A DNA stretch of 64,000 nucleotides from Saccopteryx bilineata (Eukaryota; Chordata; Mammalia; Chiroptera; Emballonuridae). The position numbers were made by a program, and so were the translations under genes. Below, piece by piece: positions 1-9,531 of the stretch. The notes below the pieces were generated by a model. The model did not search any database, had not been told where the DNA came from, and saw only the letters and a program-made list of their open reading frames with translations. The first letter of the stretch is position 1, and every line of letters starts with the position of its first letter. Location: the NCBI RefSeq assembly GCF_036850765.1, contig NC_089492.1:183846106-183910105 (forward strand), in the 5' to 3' direction.

Positions 1-1
1 T

Positions 2-910
2 AAATATTTACCTGAAACAATAAAGTACATAGAAGAAGACATAGGTACTAAGCTCATGGACCTTGGTTTTAAAGAGCATTTTATGAATTTGACTGCAAAG
101 ACAAGGGAAGTGAAGGCAAAGATAAATGAGTGGGACTACATCAGACTAAGAAGTTTTTGCTCAGCAAGAGAAACTGACAACAAAATAAACAGACAGCCAA
201 CTAAATGGGAAATGATATTTTCAAATGACAGCTCAGATAAGGGCCTAATATCCAAAATATACAAAGAACTCATAAAACTCAACAACAAACAAACAAACAA
301 TCCAATAAAAAATGGGAAGAGGACATGAACAGAGAAGAAATACAAATGGCCAACAGATATATGAAAAGATGCTCATCTTCATTAGTTATTAGAGAAATGC
401 AAATCAAAACTACAATGAGATACCACCTCACACCTGTTAGATTAGCTATTATCAACAAGACAGGTAATAGCAAATGTTGGAGAGGCTGTGGAGAAAAAGG
501 AACTCTCATTCACTGTTGGTGGGAATGTAAAGTACTACCACCATTATGAAGGAAAGTATGGTGGTTCCTCAAAAAACTGAAAAGAAAACTACCTTAGGAC
601 CCAGCAATCCCTCTACTGGGTATATACCCGCAAACTCAGAAACATTGATACATAAAGACACATGCAGCCCCATGTTCACTGCAGCATTATTCACAGTGGC
701 CAAGACATGGAAACAACCAAAAGGCCTTTCAATAGATGATTGGATAAAGAAGATGTGGCACATATACACTATGGAATACTACTCAGCCATGAGAAATGAT
801 GACATCGGGTCATTTACAACAAAATGGTGGGATCTTGATAACATTATCAAGAAAGAAGTAAATCAGGAAAAACCAAGAACTGCATTATTCCATACATAGG
901 TGGGACATAA
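2..910 (+). pseudogene. L1 ORF2 C-terminal fragment, frameshifted
   Basis: Three consecutive open stretches in different frames (56-328, 325-549, 546-899) match successive parts of the C-terminal segment of L1 ORF2p, including the typical 'WKQPK' and 'YTMEYYSA' signatures near the end. The natural stop, by comparison with the L1 at 57394, is the TAA at 908-910. At least two frameshifts separate the pieces, so no protein can be made. The reverse-transcriptase and endonuclease domains are not in the window. Confidence 0.9.
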
Positions 911-951
911 AAACGAGACTAAGAGACATGAACAAGAGTGTGGTGGTTACA

Positions 952-1000
952 GGGTGGGGGGGGGGGACAGGGAAGGAGAGGGGAAGGGGAGGGGGAGGGG
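952..1000 (+). repeat. G-rich polypurine tract in L1 3' UTR, quadruplex-capable
   Basis: Runs of 3 to 11 G are separated by 1-7 bases of A/G/C, which satisfies the usual four-run G-quadruplex pattern several times over. L1 3' UTRs of mammals are known to hold such a tract just upstream of the poly(A) tail, and it sits in the expected place here. The minus-strand L1 3' ends at 2440-2510 and 57305-57355 show the complementary C-rich tract. Confidence 0.75.
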
Positions 1001-1289
1001 CACAAAGAAGACTAGTTAGAAGGTGACAGAGGACAATCTGACTTTGGGGGATGGGTATGCAATATAATTGATTGACAAGATAACCTGGACATGTTTTCTT
1101 TGAACATATGTACTCTGATTTATTGATGTCACCCCATTAAAATTAATAAAAATAAAAAAATACATTATTTTATTGCTCCCTAATACAGCACCTATTACAC
1201 ACAGAAACGGTAAATAATATTGGGGCATGTCACTCATGAATCAAATGAGCATCTAGAAAAAAATGGGTTTTGACATTTGGTTAGGAGAG

Positions 1290-1485
1290 TAGATTTTGGT
1301 ATCCAATAGACCCAAGTTCAAAATCTGTTTCTACCATTTTGCTAGCTGTGAGACCATTGACTGGTGACTGAGCTTCTCTGAGCCTCAACTTCCTTGTTTG
1401 TAGATGAGAAATAATGATGTTTGCCACATATGATGGCTTTGAAGATAAATGAGAACAGATAGATAACACACAGTGGACATTTTGC
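1290..1485 (+). mobile_element. MIR-type ancient SINE
   Basis: The stretch contains the diverged MIR core: 'tagctgtgagacc', 'gagcctcaacttcc', 'tagatgagaaataatgatg' and 'aagataaatgag' in the order of the MIR consensus (…tagctgtgtgacc…gcctcagtttcc…aatgggg…). Divergence is high, as expected of a repeat older than placental mammals. No further coding or regulatory function is visible. Confidence 0.7.
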
Positions 1486-2215
1486 TTGGATAGTATGGTT
1501 GGTTACTTTTTGGTTCTAGGACTAAGAAGCTTATTCAAGGTCATTTCAATCTTCAGTGGGAGGGCCTCAGTCACTTGTTGTAAACCAGTCACCCACTCTC
1601 CTAAAATAAAGAGGTCTAGCCCACATTTAGTATGCTTCCATTAGCAAGTAGTATTTTACAGGCATCTGTGCTGATTTTCTTTCTTGCACATATGAAGAAT
1701 TAAGTAGCTAAATTTTTCCTCCTTTATTCTCTCCCTTTCCCTCAAAACGTTTGTTTGGTACTTAGTAGGTTCCAGATACATTGGTGTTTATTGTTACTTA
1801 CACATAAAAGCAATAATGTATCTTCATGAATTACTAGATTAAGATTATTTCTAATTCCTACATGCACAACTAATTCAGTCATATCATTTAAACACTTTTC
1901 TGTCTTTTGTCTTCTTGCATGGTTATTTGGATGGTCTGCATCCCAAGAAGAAAATCTTATTTAACTAAGAGAGATGTTTTAAAATATTATTACATTATTA
2001 ATGTTAACTATTAATTGGGCACAGATGTACAACATGGACATTGTCCATGTGGAAATATTTTCATACAAAAGGCATTTATTTAACATGGACTATGTTCAAT
2101 ATGATATTTTTTTATAATGCAAGAACTATGCCTCTAAATATTGAGGGTTTCCTATTCTACTCTTCTGTGAATTTTTAGGAATGATGTCTTTCTTACTCTG
2201 TTGGAGGGAGATAGA
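1486..2215. other. No recognised feature (AT-rich, unclassified)
   Basis: About 730 bp of AT-rich sequence with no open frame of note, no repeat I recognise, and no inverted repeats beyond short AT runs. It forms the left flank of the L1 insertion that follows. Confidence 0.5.
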
Positions 2216-2227
2216 AGAGAAAGTCTT

Positions 2228-2973
2228 TTTTTTTTTTTTTTTTTTGAGACTATTAAAATATGCTTCTTTTATTTATTTATTTATTTTTAATAAATTTTTA
2301 TTAATGTTAATGGGATGACATTAATATTTCAGGGTACATATATTCAAAGAAAACATGTCTAGGTTATCTTGTCATTAAATTATGTTGCATACCCCTCACC
2401 CAGAGTCAGATTGTCCTCCGTCACCCTCTGTCTAGTTTTCTCTGTGCCCCTCCCCCTCCCCCTAACTCTCTCCCTCCCTCCCTTCTGCGTCCTCCCTCCC
2501 CCCACCCCTGGTAACCACCACTCTCTTGTCCATGTCTCTTAGTCTCGTTTTTATATTCCACCAATGTATGGAATCATGTAGTTCTTGTTTTTTTCTGATT
2601 TACTTATTTAACTCCGTATGATGTTATCAAGATCCCACCATTTTGCTGTAAATGATCTGATGTCATCATTTATTATGGCTGAGTAGTATTCCATAGTGTA
2701 TATGTGCCACATCTTCTTTATCCAGTCTTCTATTGAAGGGCTTTTTGGTTGTTTCCATGTCTTGGCCACTGTGAACAGTGCTGCAATAAACATAGGGCTA
2801 CATGTGTCTTTACGTATCAATGATTCTGAGGTTTTGGGGTATATACCCAGTAGAGGGATTGCTGGGTCATAAGGTAGTTCTATTTGCAGTTTTTTGAGGA
2901 ACCACCATACTTTCCTCCATAATGGTTGTACTACTTTACATTCCCACCAACAGTGTATGAGGGTTCCTTTTGT
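2228..2973 (-). mobile_element. 5'-truncated LINE-1 with 12-bp target-site duplication
   Basis: The plus strand begins with a T tract (the L1 poly(A) tail reversed), followed by the 3' UTR (C-rich tract at 2440-2510) and the C-terminus of ORF2 (2608-2820 reads as the ORF2 end). It is truncated at about 2973. The 12-mer AGAGAAAGTCTT flanks it exactly at 2216-2227 and 2974-2985, the expected target-site duplication of L1 target-primed reverse transcription. The lineage is that of the L1 at 57105-64000. The perfect duplication suggests a rather recent insertion. Confidence 0.93.
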
Positions 2974-3436
2974 AGAGAAAGTCTTAGCAGTAGCAATTAT
3001 AAATTATTTCTCAGCCGGCTTCTTCCACCGAAAGTAACATTAACCATAACTGAAAGTAAACGCTGGTAACCTCAAAAAGTGATTGGACTTGAAAATATGA
3101 TTAAATCAAGTTACTAAAAAATGTGTAATAGAATGACTGCCACTGGGGCTATTAGTTATAACTTAAGAATACCAAAGAAAATCAGAGCAGAGAAAGTACA
3201 GAAATTTTCAAGAAGATTCCTCATAAAATGACCTAAAGCTAAATTACAGCAGAAAGTGATTACAGTCAATTCTCATCATTTGTGGTTGCTACGTTCTATA
3301 ACGTCAGTGTGAACACTGGACTAGTGAATGCTGGAACCATCGCTCCTGGGGAAAAGCAGGGTGAGGTTCCTGAGAGCCTCTGGTTACATTTAGCCAATTG
3401 ATCAATATATTGTGTTTTATGTGTGTTTCTGTGTCC

Positions 3437-3762
3437 CCCTCCCCAGCTTCACTGAGACATAATGGACAAATAAAATTGTAATATTTAAAGGTACAATGTG
3501 TTGATCTGATATACCATATTTTTCACTCCATAAGACACACCTAGGGTTTTAAGAAGGAAAATAAGAAAAAAAAATCTGAACCAAATGGTGTGTTAAAATA
3601 TCTAATAAAATACTGTATTTTTCATTCCATAAGGCGTGTGGGCATTCTCCCCTCTATTTTTTGGGGGAAAATGTGTGTCTTATGAAGTGAAAAATACAGT
3701 ATGTATGAATAGGGGAAGGATTCTCCCAATGAGTTAACACATCCCTCATCTCACACATTTAT
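3437..3762 (-). mobile_element. Old LINE-1 3'-end fragment split by a MITE
   Basis: The halves 3437-3523 ('actgagacataatggacaa', 'gtacaatgtgttgatctga') and 3702-3762 ('gagttaacacatccctcatc') match in order the complementary strand of the 3' UTR of older mammalian L1s (L1M type). The 176-bp element at 3524-3699 sits between them. The assignment is from memory of the family and is moderately secure. Confidence 0.45.
3524..3699. mobile_element. Fold-back MITE with TA target duplication (Tc1/mariner- or Tigger-like)
   Basis: Terminal inverted repeats of about 27 bp are visible: 'ccatatttttcactccataa' on the left and its near-complement ending 'gtgaaaaatacag' on the right. TA dinucleotides flank the element at 3522-3523 and 3700-3701. 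A second left-type terminus (ctgtatttttcattccataa) begins at 3613, also after TA, so 3613-3699 alone is a near-perfect hairpin. Either a second copy inserted into the first or the left end was duplicated. No coding capacity. Confidence 0.6.
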
Positions 3763-4225
3763 TTAATATATTTTCACTCATTAACCTTGAACTCATGGCC
3801 AACTGCACTATAACTCATGCCTGAATGAAACTTATTGAATACATATATTTCCTCCATGGGCACACCACAGACTTCCTGGACTTAGGATACTAGATAGCTC
3901 ATCAGCACCATGTTTGGGGCCATTTTAAACAAAGAAACCTCCAAAAGAAAGTACAAAATATAAAAAAGTGGCACCAAATAGACTGCAAAAAAAGACCCTT
4001 ATTTACTACCATTTGAGTGCTACAAGAAGGTGGATATCTGCTTTGTTTGACCTCAGCGGGCGCCTACGCACCGAACACTCACTTTTCACTGCTCTGTACA
4101 TGACACAGAAATGATCACAAAAGCCATGAGCCCTGATTCAGGAGTTACAAGCACATTTTGACGAAGAGGCAAATTCACAAGTATGAAATCTTGGAATCAC
4201 GCTCAATTCTATTCTCGTTATAAAT

Positions 4226-4597
4226 GAAGCCACAATAAGGCAATCGAATTGCCCTACCACCTTTAATAATCCACCAGGAATGTGACTGGAAAAGACTCAT
4301 GCCTATGTAGAAAAATGAGGCCCAAATACACAACCACATCCACATTCACACACTGGGTCTCCTCAAATGCAGAATGCCTTACTCGTAAATAGAGGTGACA
4401 TTAGTGCAAAAGTATGGAAGTCCTGCAGAGGTGGCAAGGGTTTGAGAAGGAAAAACTAGAATGGGATCAAGGTGCATTCAACTAGTAGAAGGGAAAGTCA
4501 CAAGAATTGTTTGGTAGATATAAAACTTAACACTCCTGTTTCAGTAAAAATTGGGGTCCGAGATTCTAGAAAAATAAAGTCAAATTCTCAGTTGTCT
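4226..4597. other. No recognised feature
   Basis: Unclassified single-copy-looking sequence. No long open frame and no repeat family I recognise. Confidence 0.5.
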
Positions 4598-5090
4598 AGG
4601 ACTGTGCTGTCCAATATGGTCACATTTCCCCCCTGTGGTTATTTATAGTTAAACAAAATAAAAATAAAATTTCAGCTCCTCAGTCATGCTAGCCACATTT
4701 CCAGTGCTAAGAACAGGGGTCCCCAAACTTTTTACACAGGGAGCCAGTTCACTGTCCCTCAGACCATTGGAGGGCCAGACTATAAAAAAACTATGAACAA
4801 ATCCCTATGCACACTGCACATATCTTATTTTAAAGTAAAAAAACCAAAACGGGAACAAATACAATATATAAAATAAAGAACAAGTAAATTTAAATCAACC
4901 AACTGACCAGTATTTCAATGGGAACTATGCTCCTCCCACTGACCACCAATGAAAGAGGTGCCCCTTCTGGAAGTGCGGCGGGGCCGGATAAATGGCCTCA
5001 GGGGGCCGCATGTGGCCCGTGGGCCGTAGTTTGGGGACCCCTGGCTAAGAAGTTACGTGTAGCTAGAGGCCACTGTACTGACTGCAGGTA
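4598..5090. mobile_element. Possible MER-type DNA transposon remnant split by a hAT element
   Basis: The flanks 4598-4713 ('gtgctgtccaatatggtcac', 'tagccacatttccagt') and 5052-5090 ('gtgtagctagaggccactgt') look like the two arms of an old palindromic MER-type element that contains 'gctgtccaatanggtagccac' at its end. They are interrupted by the 330-bp hAT element. Recognition is from memory only. Confidence 0.35.
4714..5043. mobile_element. Non-autonomous hAT element with perfect 8-bp target duplication
   Basis: Termini are CAGGGGTCCCCAAACT at the left and its exact complement AGTTTGGGGACCCCTG at the right. The octamer GCTAAGAA is perfectly duplicated at 4706-4713 and 5044-5051, the 8-bp signature of hAT transposition. 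The 330-bp body has no coding capacity. It ends in a GC-rich subterminal region ('gggccgcatgtggcccgtgg') shared in style with the element at 17057-17443. The intact duplication implies fairly recent movement for a mammal. Confidence 0.88.
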
Positions 5091-5966
5091 AGGCTGGGGT
5101 TTGTCAGCTGATGGGCTATAGGATCCCAAACTATCTATATCTGGAAGTCTCTCCTGTGGCCTGAGCACACTCCCTAGTTAGGAATCCTCTAGTCTCCTGC
5201 TTAGGGAATACAAGCATTGGCTGCTGGCATTCCTAGCACCTGGGGGGGAGAAGAAGTGGGGCCCATCACAGGGCAGTATGCAGCCATGCATTGTCCACAT
5301 GATGCCCCTCGACCCTAGTACGCCTGGTCCACGCGGCCATAATCACTTTGGTTCAATCTCCACGCAGATTAAGCCCCATTTTTTCAATGGTGTTGAGGTA
5401 TGGCAGTTACTTCTCTGTAAGGAGTGAGTGAGAGGAAACTGCAATCTAATTGTTTCTCCTATGATCTTTTCAAGAATCCACTTTTTCCAGGCCCACCTGC
5501 ACCCAGAAGCGGATTAAGGTTGGTTAAGGCCCCGGGCGCAGAAGAAAATATTGAGCCCCTTGTCATTAGAAAAAAGTGTAAAGTTGGGGCTTTGTGGGGC
5601 CCTTCAGAAGTCAGGGCCCAGGGCATGAGCCAGGTGCAACCGCCTGCATCACAGTCTTGGGAGCCACCTGAAGCTTCTGGGACGATGCAGTAAAGAAGGT
5701 CTGGCCCAAGGCCTCCTCACTGCCAGCAGTCAGCTGCCACTTTTCTCTATCCTGCTCGGTCCATTCACCTGCCCTCCAGCTCTGAAAGTCGGCTGATTTT
5801 CCCACTGTTACATCTCCTCTGATACTCTCTTTGCCCCGGTGGCCCATGCTGTTATTCCCTTTTGGTGTCATTTCCTGGTGTTTCAGGAGGGTGTAATGAT
5901 AAAGTCGCATGTTCAGGGCACAAGCTTACCTTGATGCCCTTTGCTAGCATTTTAAGATTTGGGTCT
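5091..5966. other. No recognised feature; one unclassified GC-richer stretch
   Basis: Nothing codes convincingly. The part around 5510-5640 ('agcggattaaggttggttaa', 'ggggcccttcagaagtcag') has the look of an interspersed repeat, but I cannot name it. The open frames here (89-99 codons) overlap each other on opposite strands and have no recognisable domain. Confidence 0.45.
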
Positions 5967-6332
5967 TGTCATGGACTGAATGATTGTGTCCCCCACCCCC
6001 CGATTTATATGTTGAAACCCTACCCCCAATGTGATGGTATTTGGAGTTGGGGTTTTGGGGAAGTAATTAGCTTTAGACGAGGTAATGACCATGGGGTCTC
6101 TGTGGTGGGATTATTGTCCTTACAAGAAGTGGCAACAGCGTGCTGTGTCTCTGTACCATGAGAGGACACTTAAAGAAATGCTGCCTACAAGCCAGGAAGA
6201 GGGCTCTTATTAGAGCCCATCCCTGCTGGCACCCTGGTCAGACTCCCAGCTTCCAGAACTGTGAGAGCATAAATGTCTGTTGCTTATACTACCCAGTCTG
6301 GGTACTTTGTTATGGCAGCCCTAGCTAATACA
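5967..6332 (+). mobile_element. Solitary MLT1-type (MaLR/ERVL) LTR
   Basis: The order 'tgtcatggactgaat', 'atgttgaaaccct', 'caatgtgatggtatttgg', 'ccagaactgtgag', 'acccagtctgggtactttg' and a terminal 'ctaataca' follows the consensus of mammalian apparent LTR-retrotransposon (MLT1/MST) LTRs. It begins with TG and ends with CA. No internal gag- or pol-like sequence is adjacent, so it is a solo LTR and inert as a virus. Divergence is too high to show a target duplication by eye. Confidence 0.75.
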
Positions 6333-6337
6333 GATTC

Positions 6338-6943
6338 CCATCTTTAATTTAAAAGCCTTTATAGGTATAAATGAAACAATATTGGAATGAGAATGAAAAC
6401 AATTCTGAACTGTATTAGTGGCCACCATGCACACAGGTAGGTGGGGTGCTACTGGACAATACACTGACAAAGTGGTGGAGGACAGTGAGCCTGCACATTG
6501 GACTACAATGACCACTGCAGTGTACACTTCAATGCTCTCAGAGCGTTTCAGTTTATAGGGATTATACATCATGATTTAATTGATTCATTTAAGAAAATAA
6601 ATGGAAACAGATGTTACAACTACTTTTAATGATCTGAACCCCAGGCAACACCACTGGTCAGGGAACTCCATGGTATGGGAAGCTGTGCTCTGTGGTCCAA
6701 GTCAGAGATGCAGGCCTGCCACAGCATGAACACCTGGAGGCCCCAGCTGTGTGCTGGGGAGAGGGAGACCAGCACAGATGCTAGGACACCAGTCATGAAC
6801 CAGTGCTCTGTGGTTCAATAGCCCCAGGCCCCTTGCATCTTTCTGAAGACGGTCTTAGTGAACCTTTTGAGTACTGGGAGCATTCTGTTGCCTTGGGTTA
6901 ATTTGAACATGGGAGGGGAAAATCTGTCCTCTACTGAGCTTCA
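6338..6943. other. No recognised feature
   Basis: Unclassified sequence between the MLT1 LTR and the next SINE. No repeat family or gene-like frame recognised. Confidence 0.5.
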
Positions 6944-6956
6944 GATGAGCTCTTTT

Positions 6957-7351
6957 TTTTTTTGTATTTTTCTAAAGCTGGAAACGGGGAGAGACAGTCA
7001 GACAGACTCCTGCATGCGCCCGACCAGGATCCACCCGGCACGCCCACCAGGGGGCGACACTCTGCCCACCAGGGGGCAATGCTCTGCCCCTCCGGGGCGT
7101 CACTCTGTTGAGACCAGAGCCACTCTAGCGCCTGGGGCAGAGGCCAAGGAGCCATCCCCAGCACCCGGGCCATCTTTGCTCCAATGGAGCCTCGGCTGCG
7201 GGAGGGGAAGAGAGAGACAGAGAGGAAGGAGAGGGGGAGGGGTGGAGAAGCAGATGGGCGTTTCTCCTGTGTGCCCTGGCCGGGAATCGAACCCGGGACC
7301 TCTGCATGCCAGGCCGAAGCTCTACCACTGAGCAAACCGGCCAGGGCCTGA
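6957..7351 (-). mobile_element. Long bat SINE (type I, tRNA-derived)
   Basis: The minus strand starts with the tRNA-like head (ccctggccggtttgctcagt) holding a pol III B-box-like 'ggttcgattcc', then a 300-bp body, and ends in an A tract (plus-strand T run at 6951-6961). Imperfect duplications 'gatgagctctttt' (6944-6956) and 'gataaactctttt' (7352-7364) flank it. On the plus strand it carries two CTCF-like cores at 7044-7057 and 7066-7079. Confidence 0.92.
7044..7079 (+). promoter_or_regulatory. Tandem CTCF-like core motifs in SINE
   Basis: CCACCAGGGGGCGA (7044-7057) and CCACCAGGGGGCAA (7066-7079), 22 bp apart, match the core of the vertebrate CTCF consensus (CCACnAGGGGGCGC) at nearly every position. 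That they are bound in vivo is inference; CpG methylation of the first motif could block it. Confidence 0.55.
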
Positions 7352-7364
7352 GATAAACTCTTTT

Positions 7365-8625
7365 AAGGCTTGAACTGCCACCTCTGTGCAAGATTTGCTG
7401 TCTTTATCTTGCAAATCAGCAGTTTGAACCACTGTCCCTCAGGACTGTCTGAGTCCCCAGACCTTGCCTTCAGACCTGCCAATGTGATGGCCTGAAAGCT
7501 ATAGTGTTGTCTGCTCAGCATGGGACATAGGTGACAAAAAGGCAATGATGGGGCCAGCATTTGTAGTAACATATAGAAACACAGTTCATAATTATCTCCT
7601 CAATTTAATCTTGTTATTCTTTTATCTGTTTTAGAGGGATGGTTATGAACACTGGCACTTGTCAACATTTCAGATATTACAAAAAACACCCCACTTATCC
7701 CATCCCCCCTCAAATCAGCAAGGACAGAAATCTGCCTATTGGATGAAGGATATTAATATCATTCATTTTCCCCCAGCAGAGCTGACTGTAGGGTCTAAAT
7801 TTAAGTGGGCTTCCAGTTCTCATTTGAAGAGACACATATCCATTATAAGCCTTTAAATGTTTAATGTTTTGCACTTGGGTAAGAGAATGCGCCAAGCTCT
7901 TCAGCTTCTCTCTCTCTTTTTTGTCCTTTCTTATTCCTGTGACAATCCTATCCAGTGCTCATTAGTTTTCCAATTGTTAAGACTGTGCAGATCTGGATTC
8001 CCTCAACATTTAAAAAATGTCCCCACTACTAAATCTGGTCCCCCAGAAGCTCAGCGGTAATTTGGCTCTCAGGGAGGAGAAATGCAGCACAATTCCCTTC
8101 TAAGTCATGTTCATACCCCAGGGCTAGACAGAGTCTAGGCTGGCTTTAGGTGAAATTAAATAAACATTGGTCATCAGCATATAAACTACTTACTCTTTCA
8201 CTTTTTTAGAATCCCTTTTTCCTTCAAAGTTCTGGAAGCCACACTACTTGGGAAGTTACTTCTTCAAAAATTCATCCCATGAACCATTTCCTGAGAAGCC
8301 CAAACCTCATCTTTGGCTTTTAAGAAGCATGCAAATTAAATAAAGTGAAACAAATCAGGGACACTGAATAGGTGTTACCACCTACTGAGTATTTGTGGGG
8401 CAGTGTGTAATTTCACAGGTAGGGACCCTTGTTCATTTTTAAAAAGGACTAAAGACAATAGCTTTAAATGGACATAGTTAATCTAATGGTGAAAATATCA
8501 GGCCAGATGGAGTTGGTGGTCCTTCCAGTGGCCCTAAATTCATACCACATCTTCTCTAGGAAATGGTTCCCAAAGTACCTTTCAATTTCCAAGAGACGAA
8601 TTATCCTTAAAATTAAGGACAAAGA
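7365..8625. other. No recognised feature
   Basis: About 1.26 kb with no repeat family I can name and no convincing coding frame. Short open frames of 60-99 codons are present on both strands without recognisable domains. Confidence 0.45.
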
Positions 8626-9049
8626 CTGACCAGGTGATGGCGCAGTGGATAGAGCATAGGTCTGGGATGCTGAAGACCCATGTTCGAAGCCCTGAGGTCG
8701 CTTGCTTGAGCATGGGCTCATCTGGATTGAGAGCAGGCTCATCTGGCTTGAGCATGGGGTCACTGGCTTAAGTGTGGGATCATAGACATGACCCCATGGT
8801 CACTGGCTTGAGCCCAAAGATCACTGGCTTAAAGACCAAGGTTGCTGGCTTGAGCCCAAGGTTGCTTGCTTGAGCATGGGGTCACTGGCTCGGCTGTAGC
8901 CTCCCGGTCAAGGCACATGTGAGAAAACAATCACTGAACAACTAAGGTGCTGCATCGCAGAGTTGATGCTTCTCATCTCTCTCCTTTCTTGTCTGTCTGT
9001 CTCTATCTCTGTCTCTGTCTCTTTTGCTTAAAAAATAAAGATAAAAATA
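8626..9049 (+). mobile_element. Bat SINE type III with internal minisatellite-like expansion
   Basis: The head 'gaccaggtgatggcgcagtg' followed by 'gttcgaagccctgag' is tRNA-like with a weakened B box. The body from 8697 to 8895 is made of many imperfect copies of a short unit like 'ggtcactggcttgagc'. It ends in a CT-rich stretch and 'ttaaaaaataaagataaaa'. The same family appears reversed at 31638-31971 and as a fragment at 29025-29109. A target duplication is not clear (aaggacaaagac versus ataggaaagattac). Confidence 0.85.
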
Positions 9050-9076
9050 GGAAAGATTACAAATGTTTTCTTATTT

Positions 9077-9531
9077 ATTTATTTATTTTTATTTATTTTT
9101 TTTTTTATTATTTTTTTTTTTTGCATTTTTCTGAAGCTGGAAACAGGGAGAGACAGTCAGACAGACTCCCGCATGCGCCCGACCGGGATCCACCCGGCAC
9201 GCCCACCAGGGGCGACGCTCTGTCCACCAGGGGGCGATGCTCTGCCCATCCTGGGCGTCGCCATGTTGCGACCCTCCTGGGTGTCGCCATGTTGCGACCA
9301 GAGCCACTCTAGCGCCTGGGGCAGAGGCCACAGAGCCATCCCCAGCGCCCGGGCCATCTTTGCTCCAATGGAGCCTTGGCTGCGGGAGGGGAAGAGAGAG
9401 ACAGAGAGGAAGGCGCGGCGGAGGGGTGGAGAAGCAAATGGGCGCTTCTCCTATGTGCCCTGGCCGGGAATCGAACCCGGGTCCTCCGCACGCTAGGCCG
9501 ACACTCTACCGCTGAGCCAACCGGCCAGGGC
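9077..9531 (-). mobile_element. Long bat SINE (type I), duplicated-motif subfamily
   Basis: The poly(A) end is the T-rich run at 9077-9125 and the tRNA-like head ends at 9531. TGTTTTCTTATTT is duplicated at 9064-9076 and 9532-9544. It carries an internal 26-bp duplication (two copies of 'gtcgccatgttgcgacc', 9257-9301) that is also present, on the other strand, in the SINE at 40515-40946 but in no other copy here. CTCF-like cores lie at 9203-9215 and 9224-9237. It inserted into the A tail of L1-A. Confidence 0.93.
9203..9237 (+). promoter_or_regulatory. Tandem CTCF-like core motifs in SINE
   Basis: CCACCAGGGGCGA (one G short) at 9203-9215 and CCACCAGGGGGCGA at 9224-9237, both forward on the plus strand. 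The second is the best match to the CTCF core in this copy. Function is inferred from motif only. Confidence 0.5.

Larger units (their letters stand above)
1..1160 (+). mobile_element. LINE-1, 3' end (ORF2 C-terminus and 3' UTR), left part outside window
   Basis: The sequence encodes broken pieces of the C-terminal part of L1 ORF2p, then a 3' UTR with a G-rich tract, and ends in an A-rich tail (about 1137-1160). It closely resembles, in opposite orientation, the 3' portion of the L1 at 57105-64000, so it belongs to the same lineage (L1-A/D type). The 5' part lies beyond the window edge, so neither its full length nor its target duplication can be judged. Confidence 0.95.
3263..4225. mobile_element. 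Probable old DNA transposon remnant, split by later insertions
   Basis: The two arms 3263-3434 and about 3763-4225 read as one old interspersed repeat of the kind that begins 'cagtcaattctc' and contains 'gaaccat…ctcctggggaaa' and 'ttgaactcatggcc'. I remember such sequences as mammalian non-autonomous DNA transposons, but cannot fix the family. The arms are separated by an L1 3' end, itself split by a short inverted-repeat element. The outer inverted repeats are too diverged to show by eye. Confidence 0.4.

Noticed and set aside
5967..6332. Possible provirus anchored by MLT1 LTRs at 5967-6332 and 52573-52940
   Set aside because: The two LTRs are in opposite orientation, 46 kb apart, differ in subfamily detail and have no retroviral internal genes between them. 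They are independent solo LTRs.
8615..9060. Target duplication for the SINE at 8626-9049
   Set aside because: The candidate flanks 'aaggacaaagac' and 'ataggaaagattac' agree only partly, so I did not claim one.
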